Of a stretch of 64,000 nucleotides of DNA, positions 45,191 to 54,200 are shown in pieces. This DNA comes from JAICMB01 sp963838885 (lineage in GTDB: Bacteria; Acidobacteriota; Terriglobia; Bryobacterales; Bryobacteraceae). The notes under the pieces were generated by a model. It was not told where the DNA came from and searched no databases. It saw only the letters and a list, made by a program, of their open reading frames with translations. Location of the stretch: the NCBI GenBank assembly GCA_963838885.1, contig CAWITB010000011.1:77393-141392 (forward strand), in the 5' to 3' direction. The position numbers were made by a program, and so were the translations under genes. Position 1 is the first letter of the stretch. Every line of letters starts with the position of its first letter.

Positions 45191-45876
45191 TTGTCCGAAC
45201 CTAAAACATGGCTCGAAGTTGCCGCCCTCGTTGTCGTCATTTGCTACACGTACCATGCCCGGAACCAAGCGCGAACGATGAATGAAACGCTTGTGGAGAT
45301 TCGGAAGCAGACTGCCTACGCGAGAAACTCCGCTAGGGCCGCGATAGATGCAGCGGCTACGGCCGAGAAGGCGCGCATTGATAGCAACAGTTCGTTCTCC
45401 CTTACGTTTGACAAGATGAGAGCACAAACCGAAGCCGCTCGAAAATCCTTCGAACTTCAATCCGAACTGTTTAGGATCGAGCAACGCCCATATATTTGGG
45501 TCACGAAATACGATTCCGGTGATATTACTAATGGACGCCCCGTTCTGGTAAACATAACTTTCGTGAACGGAGGCGAGGGAATCGCTAAAAACATTGACAG
45601 TACGTTCAAGAACTTCGTTTTGGCTCCAGGCAAAAGACGGCGCTGGCATACGCCGCGAGGACATCGCCCAAAGAGCATATAGGCATTTCTGTACCACCAG
45701 TAGAACATTTCTTCATCACGGTAGCGGGGACTCTCACGGTGCGGGACGTCCTCGATATGGCTGCTCACCGAATCAATCTCTACGTTTTTGGATCGATCTT
45801 CTACCAGGATATTAATGGCTCCAATCATCGGACGAACTGGTGCTCGGTGTTAATCCAAAAGGTGTTCATTCGATGA
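45191..45876 (+). pseudogene. Membrane-anchored protein of unknown function, broken by one frameshift
   Basis: Starts with TTG (LSEPKTWLEVAALVVVICYT, one membrane helix), then a coiled-coil (ARNSARAAIDAAATAEKARI) and a beta-domain beginning EQRPYIWVTKYDSGDITNGR. The frame is lost near 45635, one base missing after AAAAG. The next frame continues TALAYAARTSPKEHIGISVP, VAGTLTVRDVLDMAAHRINL and FYQDINGSNHRTNWC to TGA 45874-45876. I recall proteins with this helix/coil/GxxYYxDxxGxxHxTxxC layout from many genomes, with no assigned function. Confidence 0.6.
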
Positions 45877-46026
45877 GTGCCAATACTTTAACGAACTGCA
45901 TAACAGACGAGGAGCAGTCAAGGAAGTTGTTACCCAACGATTCGGACGCAAGCACTCGATCCGACAGGAGGCATATCGTCGGCGATGCGGTGGCTTAACT
46001 TCGAAGATCAGGCGGAGCAGTTATGC

Positions 46027-47274
46027 TCACAAGGATTCCACTCGAAACTGCCTCTGCTCCGCCGGACTGAGATCGACCCCCTCCCAGCGCGCCACCACCG
46101 CCGTCGCCATGCAGTTCCCCAAAACATTCACGGCCGTTCGTCCCATGTCCATCAGGGCATCGGCGCCGAGCAGCAGCGAAATCCCGGCCACCGGCAGCCC
46201 GAACATCGCGATCGTTCCCGCCAGAATCACGATGGCGGAGCGCGGCACGCCCGCCGCTCCTTTGCTCGTCAGCATCAACGTCAGCATCATCAGCAATTGC
46301 TGTCCCATGCTCATCCGTATGCCCGCCGCCTGCGCCACGAAGATCGACGCCAGCGACATGTAGAGCGTGCTTCCTGTCAGATTGAAGCTGTATCCGGTGG
46401 GCAACACAAACGCCACGATATGTTGCGGCACGCCGAACCGCTCCATGTTCTCGAGCGCCAGCGGAAGCGCCGCCTCGCTCGACGAGGTCGAGAATGCGAT
46501 GGCCACCGGCTCGCGCACCGCCTGCAAGAACGCCGCCACGGGAACGCGCGCCATCAGGGCAGATCCGCCCAACACCACGATGACGAACACCAGCAGCGCC
46601 GCATAGAGCGCGGCCACTAATTTCGCGAGACCAAACAGAACGCCAACGCCGTTGCCGCCGATCGTGTAAGCCATCGCCGCCCCCACGCCCACGGGAGCAA
46701 GGTACATCACGTATTTCGTGTAGCGGAACATGATCTCCGCCAACGCATTGCAGAAATCTACCACCGGACGCGCCTTCATCCCAATGGCCGCGCAAGCCGC
46801 GCCGAATAGAAACGAGAAGACCACGATCTGCAGCACCTCGCCCCGCGCCATGGCATCGATCACGCTGGCCGGAAACGTATGCTCCAGCGTGGAGGCGAAA
46901 CTCGGCGGCGCCTGCGCCAACCCGGTTTCCCCCGCGATCTTCTCGAGCGTCATGCCGGCTCCCGGCCGCAACAGATTCACGGCGGCCAATCCAAGAAACA
47001 ACGCAATCGTAGTCGCGGCCTCGAAGTAAATCATGGCCTTCAGACCAATCCTCCCCATGGCCTTGATGCTTCCCGTGCCCGCGATTCCCGCCACCAGCGT
47101 TCCAAAAATCAACGGTGCGATGATCGACTTAATTAAGCGAAGAAATACGTTGGCGATGGCCAGCACAGCCGCCGATTTCATTGCGCCCGGGGCGGCCATC
47201 CCGAGCGCGACCCCCGCCGCCATGCCGATAAAGATCCACGCAGTCAGCGACAGCCGCCTCAACGCTCGCCCCAC
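46027..47274 (-). CDS. Dicarboxylate/amino acid:cation symporter (DAACS)
   Basis: 415 aa from GTG 47274 (VGRALRRLSLTAWIFIGMAA); a frame to 47586 would run through nadK. Features of the GltP/DctA family: LRLIKSIIAPLIFGTLVAGI, the serine-rich hairpin FSTSSSEAALPLALE, and FVLPTGYSFNLTGSTLYMSL with the NxxGxxx binding region. It imports C4-dicarboxylates or Glu/Asp with sodium or protons. It overlaps the end of nadK by 16 bases. Confidence 0.9.
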   Translation of the reverse strand: MGRALRRLSLTAWIFIGMAAGVALGMAAPGAMKSAAVLAIANVFLRLIKSIIAPLIFGTLVAGIAGTGSIKAMGRIGLKAMIYFEAATTIALFLGLAAVNLLRPGAGMTLEKIAGETGLAQAPPSFASTLEHTFPASVIDAMARGEVLQIVVFSFLFGAACAAIGMKARPVVDFCNALAEIMFRYTKYVMYLAPVGVGAAMAYTIGGNGVGVLFGLAKLVAALYAALLVFVIVVLGGSALMARVPVAAFLQAVREPVAIAFSTSSSEAALPLALENMERFGVPQHIVAFVLPTGYSFNLTGSTLYMSLASIFVAQAAGIRMSMGQQLLMMLTLMLTSKGAAGVPRSAIVILAGTIAMFGLPVAGISLLLGADALMDMGRTAVNVLGNCMATAVVARWEGVDLSPAEQRQFRVESL

Positions 47275-48119
47275 TTCAGCTTCTGCCGCAGCACATCGAA
47301 GAACAACATCTTTGGGGGCCGTACCAGCGACACGCTCCCGGCGCTCTGGCAAAGAACCGTATCGTTGGTCAGTAAATGCTGCCCCACCTGGCCGTCCACG
47401 GTCAGGTAAGCGTCCTTGTCCCCCGCGAGATTCACGATCTGGATCAAGCTGGTCTCCGGCACGATCACGGGCCGGTTCGTCAGCATGTGCGGGCAAATCG
47501 GCGTGATGCAAAGCGCCCCTACGGCCGGAAATATAATTGGGCCTCCCGCCGACAGCGAGTACGCCGTCGATCCCGTGGGAGTACACACGATCAGACCGTC
47601 GGCCTTGAACGTCGAGATGTAGTGCTCATCCACCTGCGTCCTGACGTCGAGCATGCGCGCCAGCTCGGTCTTGGCCAACACGACGTCGTTCAGCGCCTGA
47701 TACGTCGCCACGGTCTCGCCATTGCGAACCAGCCGGCATTTCAGCATGCGCCGCGCGATGATGCGCTGCTCCCCATGCAACGCCCGCTCCAGTTGCGGAT
47801 ACAATTCTTCGAGCGTAATGGCGGTCAGAAAACCCAAACCGCCCAAGTTGACCGGGAACAGCGGAATATCGCGCCCATCGAGCGCCCTTGCCGCCGAAAG
47901 CAGCGTGCCGTCGCCGCCCAACACGATGACAAGTTGCGTGCCCTCCGCAACCAGCTCCCGCGGCAACCCGTCCCCTCTGCCCGCATATTGCGCCGTTTCC
48001 TTATCGCAGCGGACACCGATCTTATGATCCGTCAACCAGCGCAGAAGCTCCGGCACGATCGCCGAAGCATGCGCCATGCCCGGCTTCGATATGATGCCGA
48101 CGGCCTCAATGCTTGGCAT
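47259..48119 (-). CDS. nadK: NAD kinase
   Basis: 286 aa. The nucleotide motif GGDGT is at 68-72 (LVIVLGGDGTLLSAAR), with NLGGLGFLTAI and CTPTGSTAYSLSAGGPII following, all diagnostic of ATP-NAD kinases. It makes NADP from NAD. The start lies inside the end of tlyA (14-base overlap), and the symporter overlaps its end, so these genes form one unit. Confidence 0.95.
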   Translation of the reverse strand: MPSIEAVGIISKPGMAHASAIVPELLRWLTDHKIGVRCDKETAQYAGRGDGLPRELVAEGTQLVIVLGGDGTLLSAARALDGRDIPLFPVNLGGLGFLTAITLEELYPQLERALHGEQRIIARRMLKCRLVRNGETVATYQALNDVVLAKTELARMLDVRTQVDEHYISTFKADGLIVCTPTGSTAYSLSAGGPIIFPAVGALCITPICPHMLTNRPVIVPETSLIQIVNLAGDKDAYLTVDGQVGQHLLTNDTVLCQSAGSVSLVRPPKMLFFDVLRQKLKWGER

Positions 48120-48834
48120 GTAGAAGAAATTCCCGGTTCCCTTCCGCCCCTAGAATGGGGCTGGGAATAATCGCCGTATCGAAACCCATCGCGCGCGCCG
48201 CCTGCTCCACGCGATCGCAAGCGAGGCGATGCAATTCCGGGTCGCGCACGATCCCTCCTTTGCCCACCTGCCGCCGTTGCAACTCGAACTGCGGCTTCAC
48301 AAGAATCACCATCTCGCCGTTCCCCGCGAGCAAATCCGGCAGCACGGGCAGAATCATTGTGACTGAGATGAAGCTGACATCGCAAACCGCGAGTTCGATC
48401 GGCTCCGGGACGCGATCGCGGTCCAGGTATCGCGCGTTGACCTGCTCCCGCGCAATCACGCGAGCATCGTTGCGCAGTTTCCAGTCAAGCTGCCCCGTGC
48501 CCACGTCGATGGCGTAAACGCGCGCCGCGCCGTGCTGCAAGAGGCAATCCGTGAATCCGCCGGTCGAAGAACCGATGTCGAGGCAGACGCGCCCGGCGGC
48601 ATCGATATGGAAGTGCTCGAGCGCCGCTTCGAGCTTCAACCCCCCGCGGCTGACATACCTCGGCCGCTCGAGCAATTCGATCGCGGCCTCGGCATCAATG
48701 GCCTGTCCCGCCTTGTCGATCCGGCGTCCATTCACAAGCACGCTGCCCGCGAGAATCAGCGCGCGCGCCTTCTCCCGCGACTCCACCAGGCCGCGTTCGA
48801 CCATCGCGTGGTCGAGCCGCTGCTTCACCTTCAC
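48106..48834 (-). CDS. tlyA: TlyA-family rRNA 2'-O-methyltransferase
   Basis: 242 aa. An S4 RNA-binding domain (about 1-62, MKVKQRLDHAMVERGLVESR) is followed by the linker YVSRGGLKLEAALEHF. The FtsJ-like methyltransferase has the SAM motif CLDIGSSTGGFTDCLLQ, with CDVSFISVTMILP and VKPQFELQRRQVGKGG downstream. It methylates 16S/23S rRNA cytidines in relatives; some members are haemolysin-like by older annotation only. Confidence 0.92.
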   Translation of the reverse strand: MKVKQRLDHAMVERGLVESREKARALILAGSVLVNGRRIDKAGQAIDAEAAIELLERPRYVSRGGLKLEAALEHFHIDAAGRVCLDIGSSTGGFTDCLLQHGAARVYAIDVGTGQLDWKLRNDARVIAREQVNARYLDRDRVPEPIELAVCDVSFISVTMILPVLPDLLAGNGEMVILVKPQFELQRRQVGKGGIVRDPELHRLACDRVEQAARAMGFDTAIIPSPILGAEGNREFLLHAKH

Positions 48835-48861
48835 GCCGCGGTTTCAGGCATGGGCGCCGCC

Positions 48862-49746
48862 TCAGGCCTGGCGATGAACGATCAAATCCGCAATCTCCCG
48901 CAAACGATCCGCGCGCTCGTCGAAATCTCTCAGCGCCTCGCGCGCCGCGAGCCGTTCCTCCTCCGCCATCTCGCGCGATCGCTCCAACCCATATACCGCG
49001 GGAAACGTGATTTTCTGTTGCCGCTCGTCCTTACCGGCCGTCTTGCCGAGCGCCTCCGAGGGCTGCTCCACATCGAGAATATCGTCCACGATCTGAAACG
49101 CCAGGCCCGCATGACGCCCGTATGAGGACAATGCCGCGAGCTGCTCTCGATTCGCGCCTCCGTAAATCGCCCCCATCCGAACGCTGGCGCACAGCAGCGC
49201 TCCCGTCTTGGCGCAATGAATCGACTCCAACAGCGCCGCCGTGGGAGGCTTGCCTTCACCCTCCAGATCGTTCACCTGGCCCGCGATCATTCCTCCCACT
49301 GTGCCCGACGCCGTCGAAAGCTCATCGATCAGCTCGATCCTCCGCGCCGCCTCGGCGGGAATCCGCGCCAGGACCTGGAATGCGAGCGTCAACAACGCAT
49401 CGCCCGCGAGAATCGCCATGGCATCCCCGAACACCTTGTGACACGTCGGACGCCCCCGCCGTAGATCGTCGTTATCAAGCGCCGGCAAATCGTCGTGAAT
49501 CAACGAGTAAGTATGAATCAGCTCCAGCGCGCATGCCGCCGACTCGATGCCCTCGGGCGCATCCGATACAGCGTGCGCCGCTTCCATGCACAGGATCGGC
49601 CGGATGCGTTTTCCCCCCGCGAAGAGGCTATAACGCATCGCCTTGTGGATCGTTTGCGGGGACTGCGATTCCGCCGGCGCCCAACGGCTCAACGCTTCGT
49701 CCACCTTGCGCTGCTGCCGCGCCAGGTATTCGGATAACGCCGTCAT
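48862..49746 (-). CDS. ispA: Polyprenyl (farnesyl) diphosphate synthase
   Basis: 294 aa. The first Asp-rich motif is LIHDDLPALDNDDLRRGRP (84-100), the second is VDDILDVEQPSEALGK, with FAGGKRIRP upstream for pyrophosphate binding. Length and motif spacing fit bacterial short-chain FPP/GPP synthases. The start overlaps the xseB stop by four bases, the common xseB-ispA arrangement. Confidence 0.93.
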   Translation of the reverse strand: MTALSEYLARQQRKVDEALSRWAPAESQSPQTIHKAMRYSLFAGGKRIRPILCMEAAHAVSDAPEGIESAACALELIHTYSLIHDDLPALDNDDLRRGRPTCHKVFGDAMAILAGDALLTLAFQVLARIPAEAARRIELIDELSTASGTVGGMIAGQVNDLEGEGKPPTAALLESIHCAKTGALLCASVRMGAIYGGANREQLAALSSYGRHAGLAFQIVDDILDVEQPSEALGKTAGKDERQQKITFPAVYGLERSREMAEEERLAAREALRDFDERADRLREIADLIVHRQA

Positions 49747-49979
49747 CGGTCTGTGCGGAAGGGCTCTGGCGTAACCTTGTCGCCCTTACGCACCAGCACT
49801 TCGACGCGCGTCTCGGCCTCTTCGAGTTGTCTGCGGCAGGTCTCGCTTACTTTCATTCCCTTCTCGAACAGCTCGAGCGCGCGTTCGAGCGGAAGATCGC
49901 CGCTCTCCATCTCCTTAACGATCTGCTCCAGCTCCCGCAGGCCCGTCTCGAAGGACGGTGTTAGGGTTTCGTCAGGCAT
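49743..49979 (-). CDS. xseB: Exodeoxyribonuclease VII small subunit
   Basis: 78 aa with the standard text FETGLRELEQIVKEMESGDL and PLERALELFEKGMKVSETCR. It is a short coiled-coil partner of XseA, which is not in this window. Overlaps ispA by four bases and follows the Ldh-type gene immediately. Confidence 0.92.
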   Translation of the reverse strand: MPDETLTPSFETGLRELEQIVKEMESGDLPLERALELFEKGMKVSETCRRQLEEAETRVEVLVRKGDKVTPEPFRTDR

Positions 49980-51035
49980 TTACACCATTGTAACGGCAGG
50001 CACGCGCACACCCAGCGCTTCCGCGGCGTCCGTGAGCGTCTTCCAAACTCCTTCGCTGAGCGGAATTCCCTCCTGGCGCCGCCGCGCCTCGTTTCTCCAT
50101 TCCGGCTCGCCCGCGACCAATATTTCATCGTAGCCGCTGGCCGGCGCCGATGACTTCATCATTTCAATTAATCTGCGCGTCCGATCCGCAAACTCCTCGA
50201 CAGGCATGAACCGCGCCACATCGATGGCCATGAAAAACTGGCTGACTCGCAGCGGCCGTCCCTTGATGCGAATGCCGCCTACCTCCGTGCTCATCGCGCC
50301 GCCGCTCAACACCGCGCACAGAATCTCCGCCATCATCGCAAGTCCATAGCCTTTATACCCGCCGAGCGGCATCGGCGATCCTTCCACCGCCACTTTCGGG
50401 TCCGTGGTCGGCGCGCCGTTGGCGTCCATTGCCCAGCCCGCCGGTATCGATTCGTCGCCGCTGAGAAACGCCTTGAAGATCCTGCCCATCGCGACCGTCG
50501 TGGTGGCCATGTCGAGCAGCCATTGCTCCGGCCCCGGCAGCGCCATGCAAATGGGATTGGTGCCGAAGCGCGCCTCTCTCCCCTGCCACGGGGCCACCAG
50601 CGCTGAAGCGTTGCACATCACCATTCCAATCATGCCCGCCTCCGCCATGCGCTGCCCCCAATACGCCGCCGCGCCAAAATGATTCGACTCGCGCGATACC
50701 ACGATGCTCGCGCCTTGCGCCTTCGCGATCCGGATGGCATGGTCGCAGCAGTTGCGCGCTATAACCTGTCCGATGCCGTTCTCGCCATCGTAGGTCGCGC
50801 ACGCGCCGCTCTCGTTGACGATGCGCCCCTCGGCGGTAACGTCCATGTCGCCGTCCTGGATTTGGCGGATGTAGAACGGCAGGAGCTGCAAGCCGTGCGA
50901 GTCCACTCCGCGCAGGTTCGAGGCTCCGAGCGAAACCGCAACCAGGTCCGCGTATTCCCTCGCAACTCCCGCGGCCGTTAATATGTTCCGTCCAAAATCC
51001 GTAAGAGCGGCATGATCGATCGTGATATCGGGCAA
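49980..51035 (-). CDS. Ldh/YlbC-type malate/lactate/ureidoglycolate dehydrogenase family
   Basis: 351 aa from TTG 51035 (LPDITIDHAALTDFGRNILT), preceded by GGGAGA at eight bases; a longer frame would run into miaA on the other strand. Family text includes VSLGASNLRGVDSHGLQLLP with the catalytic His, VSRESNHFGAAAYWGQRMAE, FGTNPICMALPGPE and PMPLGGYKGYGLAMMAEILC. It uses NAD(P) to oxidise 2-hydroxy acids; the substrate is not defined. Confidence 0.88.
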   Translation of the reverse strand: MPDITIDHAALTDFGRNILTAAGVAREYADLVAVSLGASNLRGVDSHGLQLLPFYIRQIQDGDMDVTAEGRIVNESGACATYDGENGIGQVIARNCCDHAIRIAKAQGASIVVSRESNHFGAAAYWGQRMAEAGMIGMVMCNASALVAPWQGREARFGTNPICMALPGPEQWLLDMATTTVAMGRIFKAFLSGDESIPAGWAMDANGAPTTDPKVAVEGSPMPLGGYKGYGLAMMAEILCAVLSGGAMSTEVGGIRIKGRPLRVSQFFMAIDVARFMPVEEFADRTRRLIEMMKSSAPASGYDEILVAGEPEWRNEARRRQEGIPLSEGVWKTLTDAAEALGVRVPAVTMV

Positions 51036-51087
51036 ATAAAATAGTCTCCCGACCTGTTTTATCGCACAGCTTGTATCATCGTCCACA

Positions 51088-52035
51088 GTGCCGCATCCGC
51101 TGCTCGCCATTGTCGGACCGACCGGCTCGGGCAAAAGCGATCTCGGCCTCTCTCTCGCCGAACGGCTCAATGGCGAAATAGTCAACTGCGATTCCATCCA
51201 AATCTATCGCGGGTTCGACATCGGAAGCGCGAAAATTCCTACCGTCCTGCGCCGCGGCATTCCCCACCACCTCATCGATATCGCCGATCCACATGAAGCG
51301 TTCACCGCCGGCGATTATGCCCGCCGCGCGCGCGCCGCGCTGAACGGCATCGCATCGCGGGGCCGCGTACCCATCGTGGTTGGCGGCACCGGCTTTTATC
51401 TTCGCGCGCTCTTCGACGGTCTTTTCCCGGGCCCCGCGCGGGACGAAACGCTGCGCGCCAGGCTTGCCGCCCGCGACCGGGCGCGCCCCGGCTCGCTGCA
51501 CCGAATTCTCTCTCGCCTCGACCCCCCAACAGCCGCGCGCATTCATGTCCACGACGTAAACAAAACCATCCGCGCTCTCGAAGTCTGCCTCCTGGCGCGC
51601 CGCCCTCTCTCATACCTGTTCGAGCAAGGCCGCGATCCGCTGCGGGGTTTTCATGTTTCGAAAATCGGCCTGAATCCCCCACGCGACGCGCTCTACGCGC
51701 GACTCGACCTCAGGTTCTCGCGCATGATCGGGAACGGTCTGCTTGACGAAGTCCGGCAGCTCCTGGCCTCGGGCATCAGCACGGCGGCGAAGCCTTTCGA
51801 ATCTCTGGGGTATAAACAGGCCCTCGCCGTCGTGCGCGGCGAAGTGTCGCTCGAGCAGGCCATTGCTTCCGCTCAAATGGAAACGCGTCGTTATGCCAAG
51901 CGCCAGATGACATGGTTCCGGCGCGAGCCCGATGTTGCCTGGCTCACGGGTTTCGGCGATAATCCCGAAGTACAACATCGCGTATTCGAGAATTTTGAGT
52001 CGGCGGAGCGAACAATTTCATCTCCATACCCGTAG
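51088..52035 (+). CDS. miaA: tRNA dimethylallyltransferase
   Basis: 315 aa from a GTG start. P-loop GPTGSGKS (10-17), then NCDSIQIYRGFDIGSAK, HHLIDIADPHEAFTAGDYA, VGGTGFYLRALFDGLFPG and late QMETRRYAKRQMTWFR. It adds the dimethylallyl group to A37 of tRNAs, using the C5 product supplied through isoprenoid synthesis. Divergent from the Ldh-type gene with a short shared promoter region. Confidence 0.95.
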   Translation: MPHPLLAIVGPTGSGKSDLGLSLAERLNGEIVNCDSIQIYRGFDIGSAKIPTVLRRGIPHHLIDIADPHEAFTAGDYARRARAALNGIASRGRVPIVVGGTGFYLRALFDGLFPGPARDETLRARLAARDRARPGSLHRILSRLDPPTAARIHVHDVNKTIRALEVCLLARRPLSYLFEQGRDPLRGFHVSKIGLNPPRDALYARLDLRFSRMIGNGLLDEVRQLLASGISTAAKPFESLGYKQALAVVRGEVSLEQAIASAQMETRRYAKRQMTWFRREPDVAWLTGFGDNPEVQHRVFENFESAERTISSPYP

Positions 52036-52060
52036 CAAGTTAGAGGAGAGAAGCTCACGA

Positions 52061-52399
52061 ATGAATAAGCTGGCTGCCGCCTTTGCGATTGTTTCCGCGT
52101 TTACCTTCGCGAACGCGGCCAATTACCGTTTCGATCTGTATCAGACCACGACCGTCAACGGGACCACGTTCAAGCCCGGCGAGTGCAAGATCGAATTGAA
52201 CGACAACCAAGTCGTCCTGAAGCAAGGCAAGAATTCCGCCGCCGCCGCCGTCAAGCTCGAAAGCGCTCCGCAAAAATTCGTCTCCACCAGCGTCGGCTAT
52301 AACGCTAATGGCCAACTCCAGGAGATCCGGCTCGGCGGCACGAACACCAAGGTCTTGTTCGACGTCAACACCCAGTCCGCCTCCGCCGCCGGCCGTTAA
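52061..52399 (+). CDS. Small secreted protein, 112 aa
   Basis: ATG 52061 has GAGGAG upstream. Signal peptide MNKLAAAFAIVSAFTFANA, then a beta-rich domain (NYRFDLYQTTTVNGTTFKPG, CKIELNDNQVVLKQGKNSAA). Similar small signal-peptide proteins are common in Acidobacteria. No named family; possibly a surface or periplasmic binding protein. Confidence 0.7.
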   Translation: MNKLAAAFAIVSAFTFANAANYRFDLYQTTTVNGTTFKPGECKIELNDNQVVLKQGKNSAAAAVKLESAPQKFVSTSVGYNANGQLQEIRLGGTNTKVLFDVNTQSASAAGR

Positions 52400-52423
52400 G
52401 CGGGGGCGTTAGAATGTTGTCGT

Positions 52424-53056
52424 GTGACAGCGGACGTGTGGCGGCGGACAGCGCTCCTAAGCGCCGCGATCGCGGCGTCTTCGTTGGCTGGTCAGGAGAT
52501 CGGCGCCGGTAAGCTCCTGGTTGCAAAACCCGAGCTTCGCGATCCAAATTTCGCCGAAAGCGTTATTCTAATCGTTCAGTACGATCCCGATAAAGGCGCC
52601 GCGGGGTTGATCCTGAACCGCCGCACCGGTGTGCCCCTCGCAAAGGTTTTCCCCGGTCTCAAGGGCGCAAAATTGGACCCCGTATATGAGGGCGGCCCCG
52701 TCGAAATTGAAACCGCGCAGGCGCTGCTCCGCGCGAAAGAAAAGCCCGAAGGCGCAATCCGGCTCTTCGGAGATGTCTATCTTTCCGGCAGCAAGGACGT
52801 GATCGAGAAGTCGGTCGCTTCCGGCGCCAGCCCCAAGCTCTTCCACGTTTACGCGGGATATGGAGGATGGGCGGCCGGACAGTTGGAAGAGGAAATAGAA
52901 ATCGGCGGCTGGTCCGTTATGACGGCAACGGCCGCGATTGTCTTTGACGACGACCCCGATTCGTTATGGGAGCGGCTGCGGCGTCAATCCGACAGGCGCA
53001 TCGCCCTGGCCGCTTCCTTGCCTGGCCGCATCCCCGCGGCGTTACACTCTTACTGA
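52424..53056 (+). CDS. YqgE/AlgH-family protein with N-terminal signal-like segment
   Basis: 210 aa from GTG. Residues about 8-25 (TALLSAAIAASSLAG) look like an export signal, unusual for this family. The core matches YqgE: GKLLVAKPELRDPNFAESVI, GAAGLILNRRTGVPLAKVF, YEGGPVEIETAQALLRAKEK and LFHVYAGYGGWAAGQLEEEI. Its biochemical role is unknown. Same strand as the flanking secreted protein and MBL hydrolase. Confidence 0.85.
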   Translation: MTADVWRRTALLSAAIAASSLAGQEIGAGKLLVAKPELRDPNFAESVILIVQYDPDKGAAGLILNRRTGVPLAKVFPGLKGAKLDPVYEGGPVEIETAQALLRAKEKPEGAIRLFGDVYLSGSKDVIEKSVASGASPKLFHVYAGYGGWAAGQLEEEIEIGGWSVMTATAAIVFDDDPDSLWERLRRQSDRRIALAASLPGRIPAALHSY

Positions 53057-53059
53057 ATT

Positions 53060-53962
53060 ATGGCAAACCGAATAAAAGAGATCGCAGCGGGCGTTGGATG
53101 TTTGCCCGTCAGCATCGCAAATGTCTATTTCGTAGGCGCTCCCGGCGGCCCGTGGTCCCTGGTGGACACCGGCGTGACGGGCAAAGCGCACAATATCATC
53201 GAGGCGGCCCAAGCCCGCTACGGAGTTGGATCCATCCCGCGCGCGATCGTGCTCACGCACGGACATTTCGATCACGCCGGCAACGCCTCCGACCTGGCCG
53301 ATCATTGGGGAGTGCCAATACTGGCGCATCGTTTGGAATTGCCCTACCTTACGGGAAAATCGCAGTATCCACCGGGCGACCCTACCTCGCCCGGTTTCAT
53401 GTCGTTTATGATGCGCTTCTTTAAGCACCAAGGACTCGACCTCGGCGAGCGACTGCGGCCCATCGAAAGCGCGGAGCTGCCCGGCATGACGGGGTGGGAG
53501 TGGCATCACACGCCGGGACACTCCCCCGGACACGTCGTATTTTTCCGTCGCGCCGGCGCGACGATGCTAGGCGGCGACGCCTTAACGACCATGAACACCG
53601 ACTCGCTGTTCGCATCGGTGACGAAACAGCAGCGCGTGTGCGGGCCGCCCACGCCCGTCACCTGCGATTGGAGAGCGGCTCGTGAATCGGTGCGCTTCTT
53701 ATCCAGCTTGAAACCTTGGACTCTGGGGTGCGGTCATGGCGCGCCAATGTCCGGCCCGGAGGCGGCGCTGCAGTTGGCGGAACTGGCGCGCGTTTTCCCT
53801 ATTCCGCGGCATCAACGCTATGTGCCGGAACCGGCCAGAACGGACGAGAACGGAGTCGTTTGGCTGCCGCCCGAGCCTGCCGACCCTCTGCCGCAGCTTG
53901 CCACCGGCGCCGCCATCGCGGCGAGCGCGGCCGTGCTCGTGGCGCTGCGCCGCGGACGCTAG
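53060..53962 (+). CDS. MBL-fold metallo-hydrolase
   Basis: 300 aa. The zinc motif is H67-x-H69-x-D71-H72 (VLTHGHFDHAGN), with WEWHHTPGHSPGHVVFFRRA (third His), MLGGDALTTMN (bridging Asp) and LGCGHGAP. The C-terminus has a hydrophobic helix (ATGAAIAASAAVLVALRRG), so the enzyme may be tail-anchored. The substrate is unknown. It is followed by a double hairpin terminator. Confidence 0.85.
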   Translation: MANRIKEIAAGVGCLPVSIANVYFVGAPGGPWSLVDTGVTGKAHNIIEAAQARYGVGSIPRAIVLTHGHFDHAGNASDLADHWGVPILAHRLELPYLTGKSQYPPGDPTSPGFMSFMMRFFKHQGLDLGERLRPIESAELPGMTGWEWHHTPGHSPGHVVFFRRAGATMLGGDALTTMNTDSLFASVTKQQRVCGPPTPVTCDWRAARESVRFLSSLKPWTLGCGHGAPMSGPEAALQLAELARVFPIPRHQRYVPEPARTDENGVVWLPPEPADPLPQLATGAAIAASAAVLVALRRGR

Positions 53963-54026
53963 CGAATCCGTTACTCGCAGGCGGGCTCCGCGAACCAGTG
54001 TGGTCCCACGTACTGCTTTCCAAGCG

Positions 54027-54057
54027 CGCGGCTCGGAAGTGTTCATTCCGAGCCGCG
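54027..54057. terminator. Strong 12-bp hairpin, first of a pair
   Basis: CGCGGCTCGGAA (54027-54038) pairs perfectly with TTCCGAGCCGCG (54046-54057) around a 7-base loop, between the convergent MBL and phosphatase genes. No T tract, but the stem is very stable. Confidence 0.6.
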
Positions 54058-54147
54058 ACCGACTGAAGAGAACCGACTTGCCAGCGCGCATTGGCGCGTC
54101 GCGAGCGATCCGGCGGGCGTACCGTTGCCGCTATAGCGCCGCACGAC

Positions 54148-54168
54148 GGCTCGGCAACTTTCCGAGCC
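54148..54168. terminator. Second hairpin with the same stem core
   Basis: GGCTCGG (54148-54154) and CCGAGCC (54162-54168) around a 7-base loop. It shares the GGCTCGG core with the hairpin 120 bases away and lies 33 bases from the stop of the convergent phosphatase gene. Confidence 0.5.
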
Positions 54169-54200
54169 ATTAACGGTCGCGAGTACCCGAGGCGGACGCG

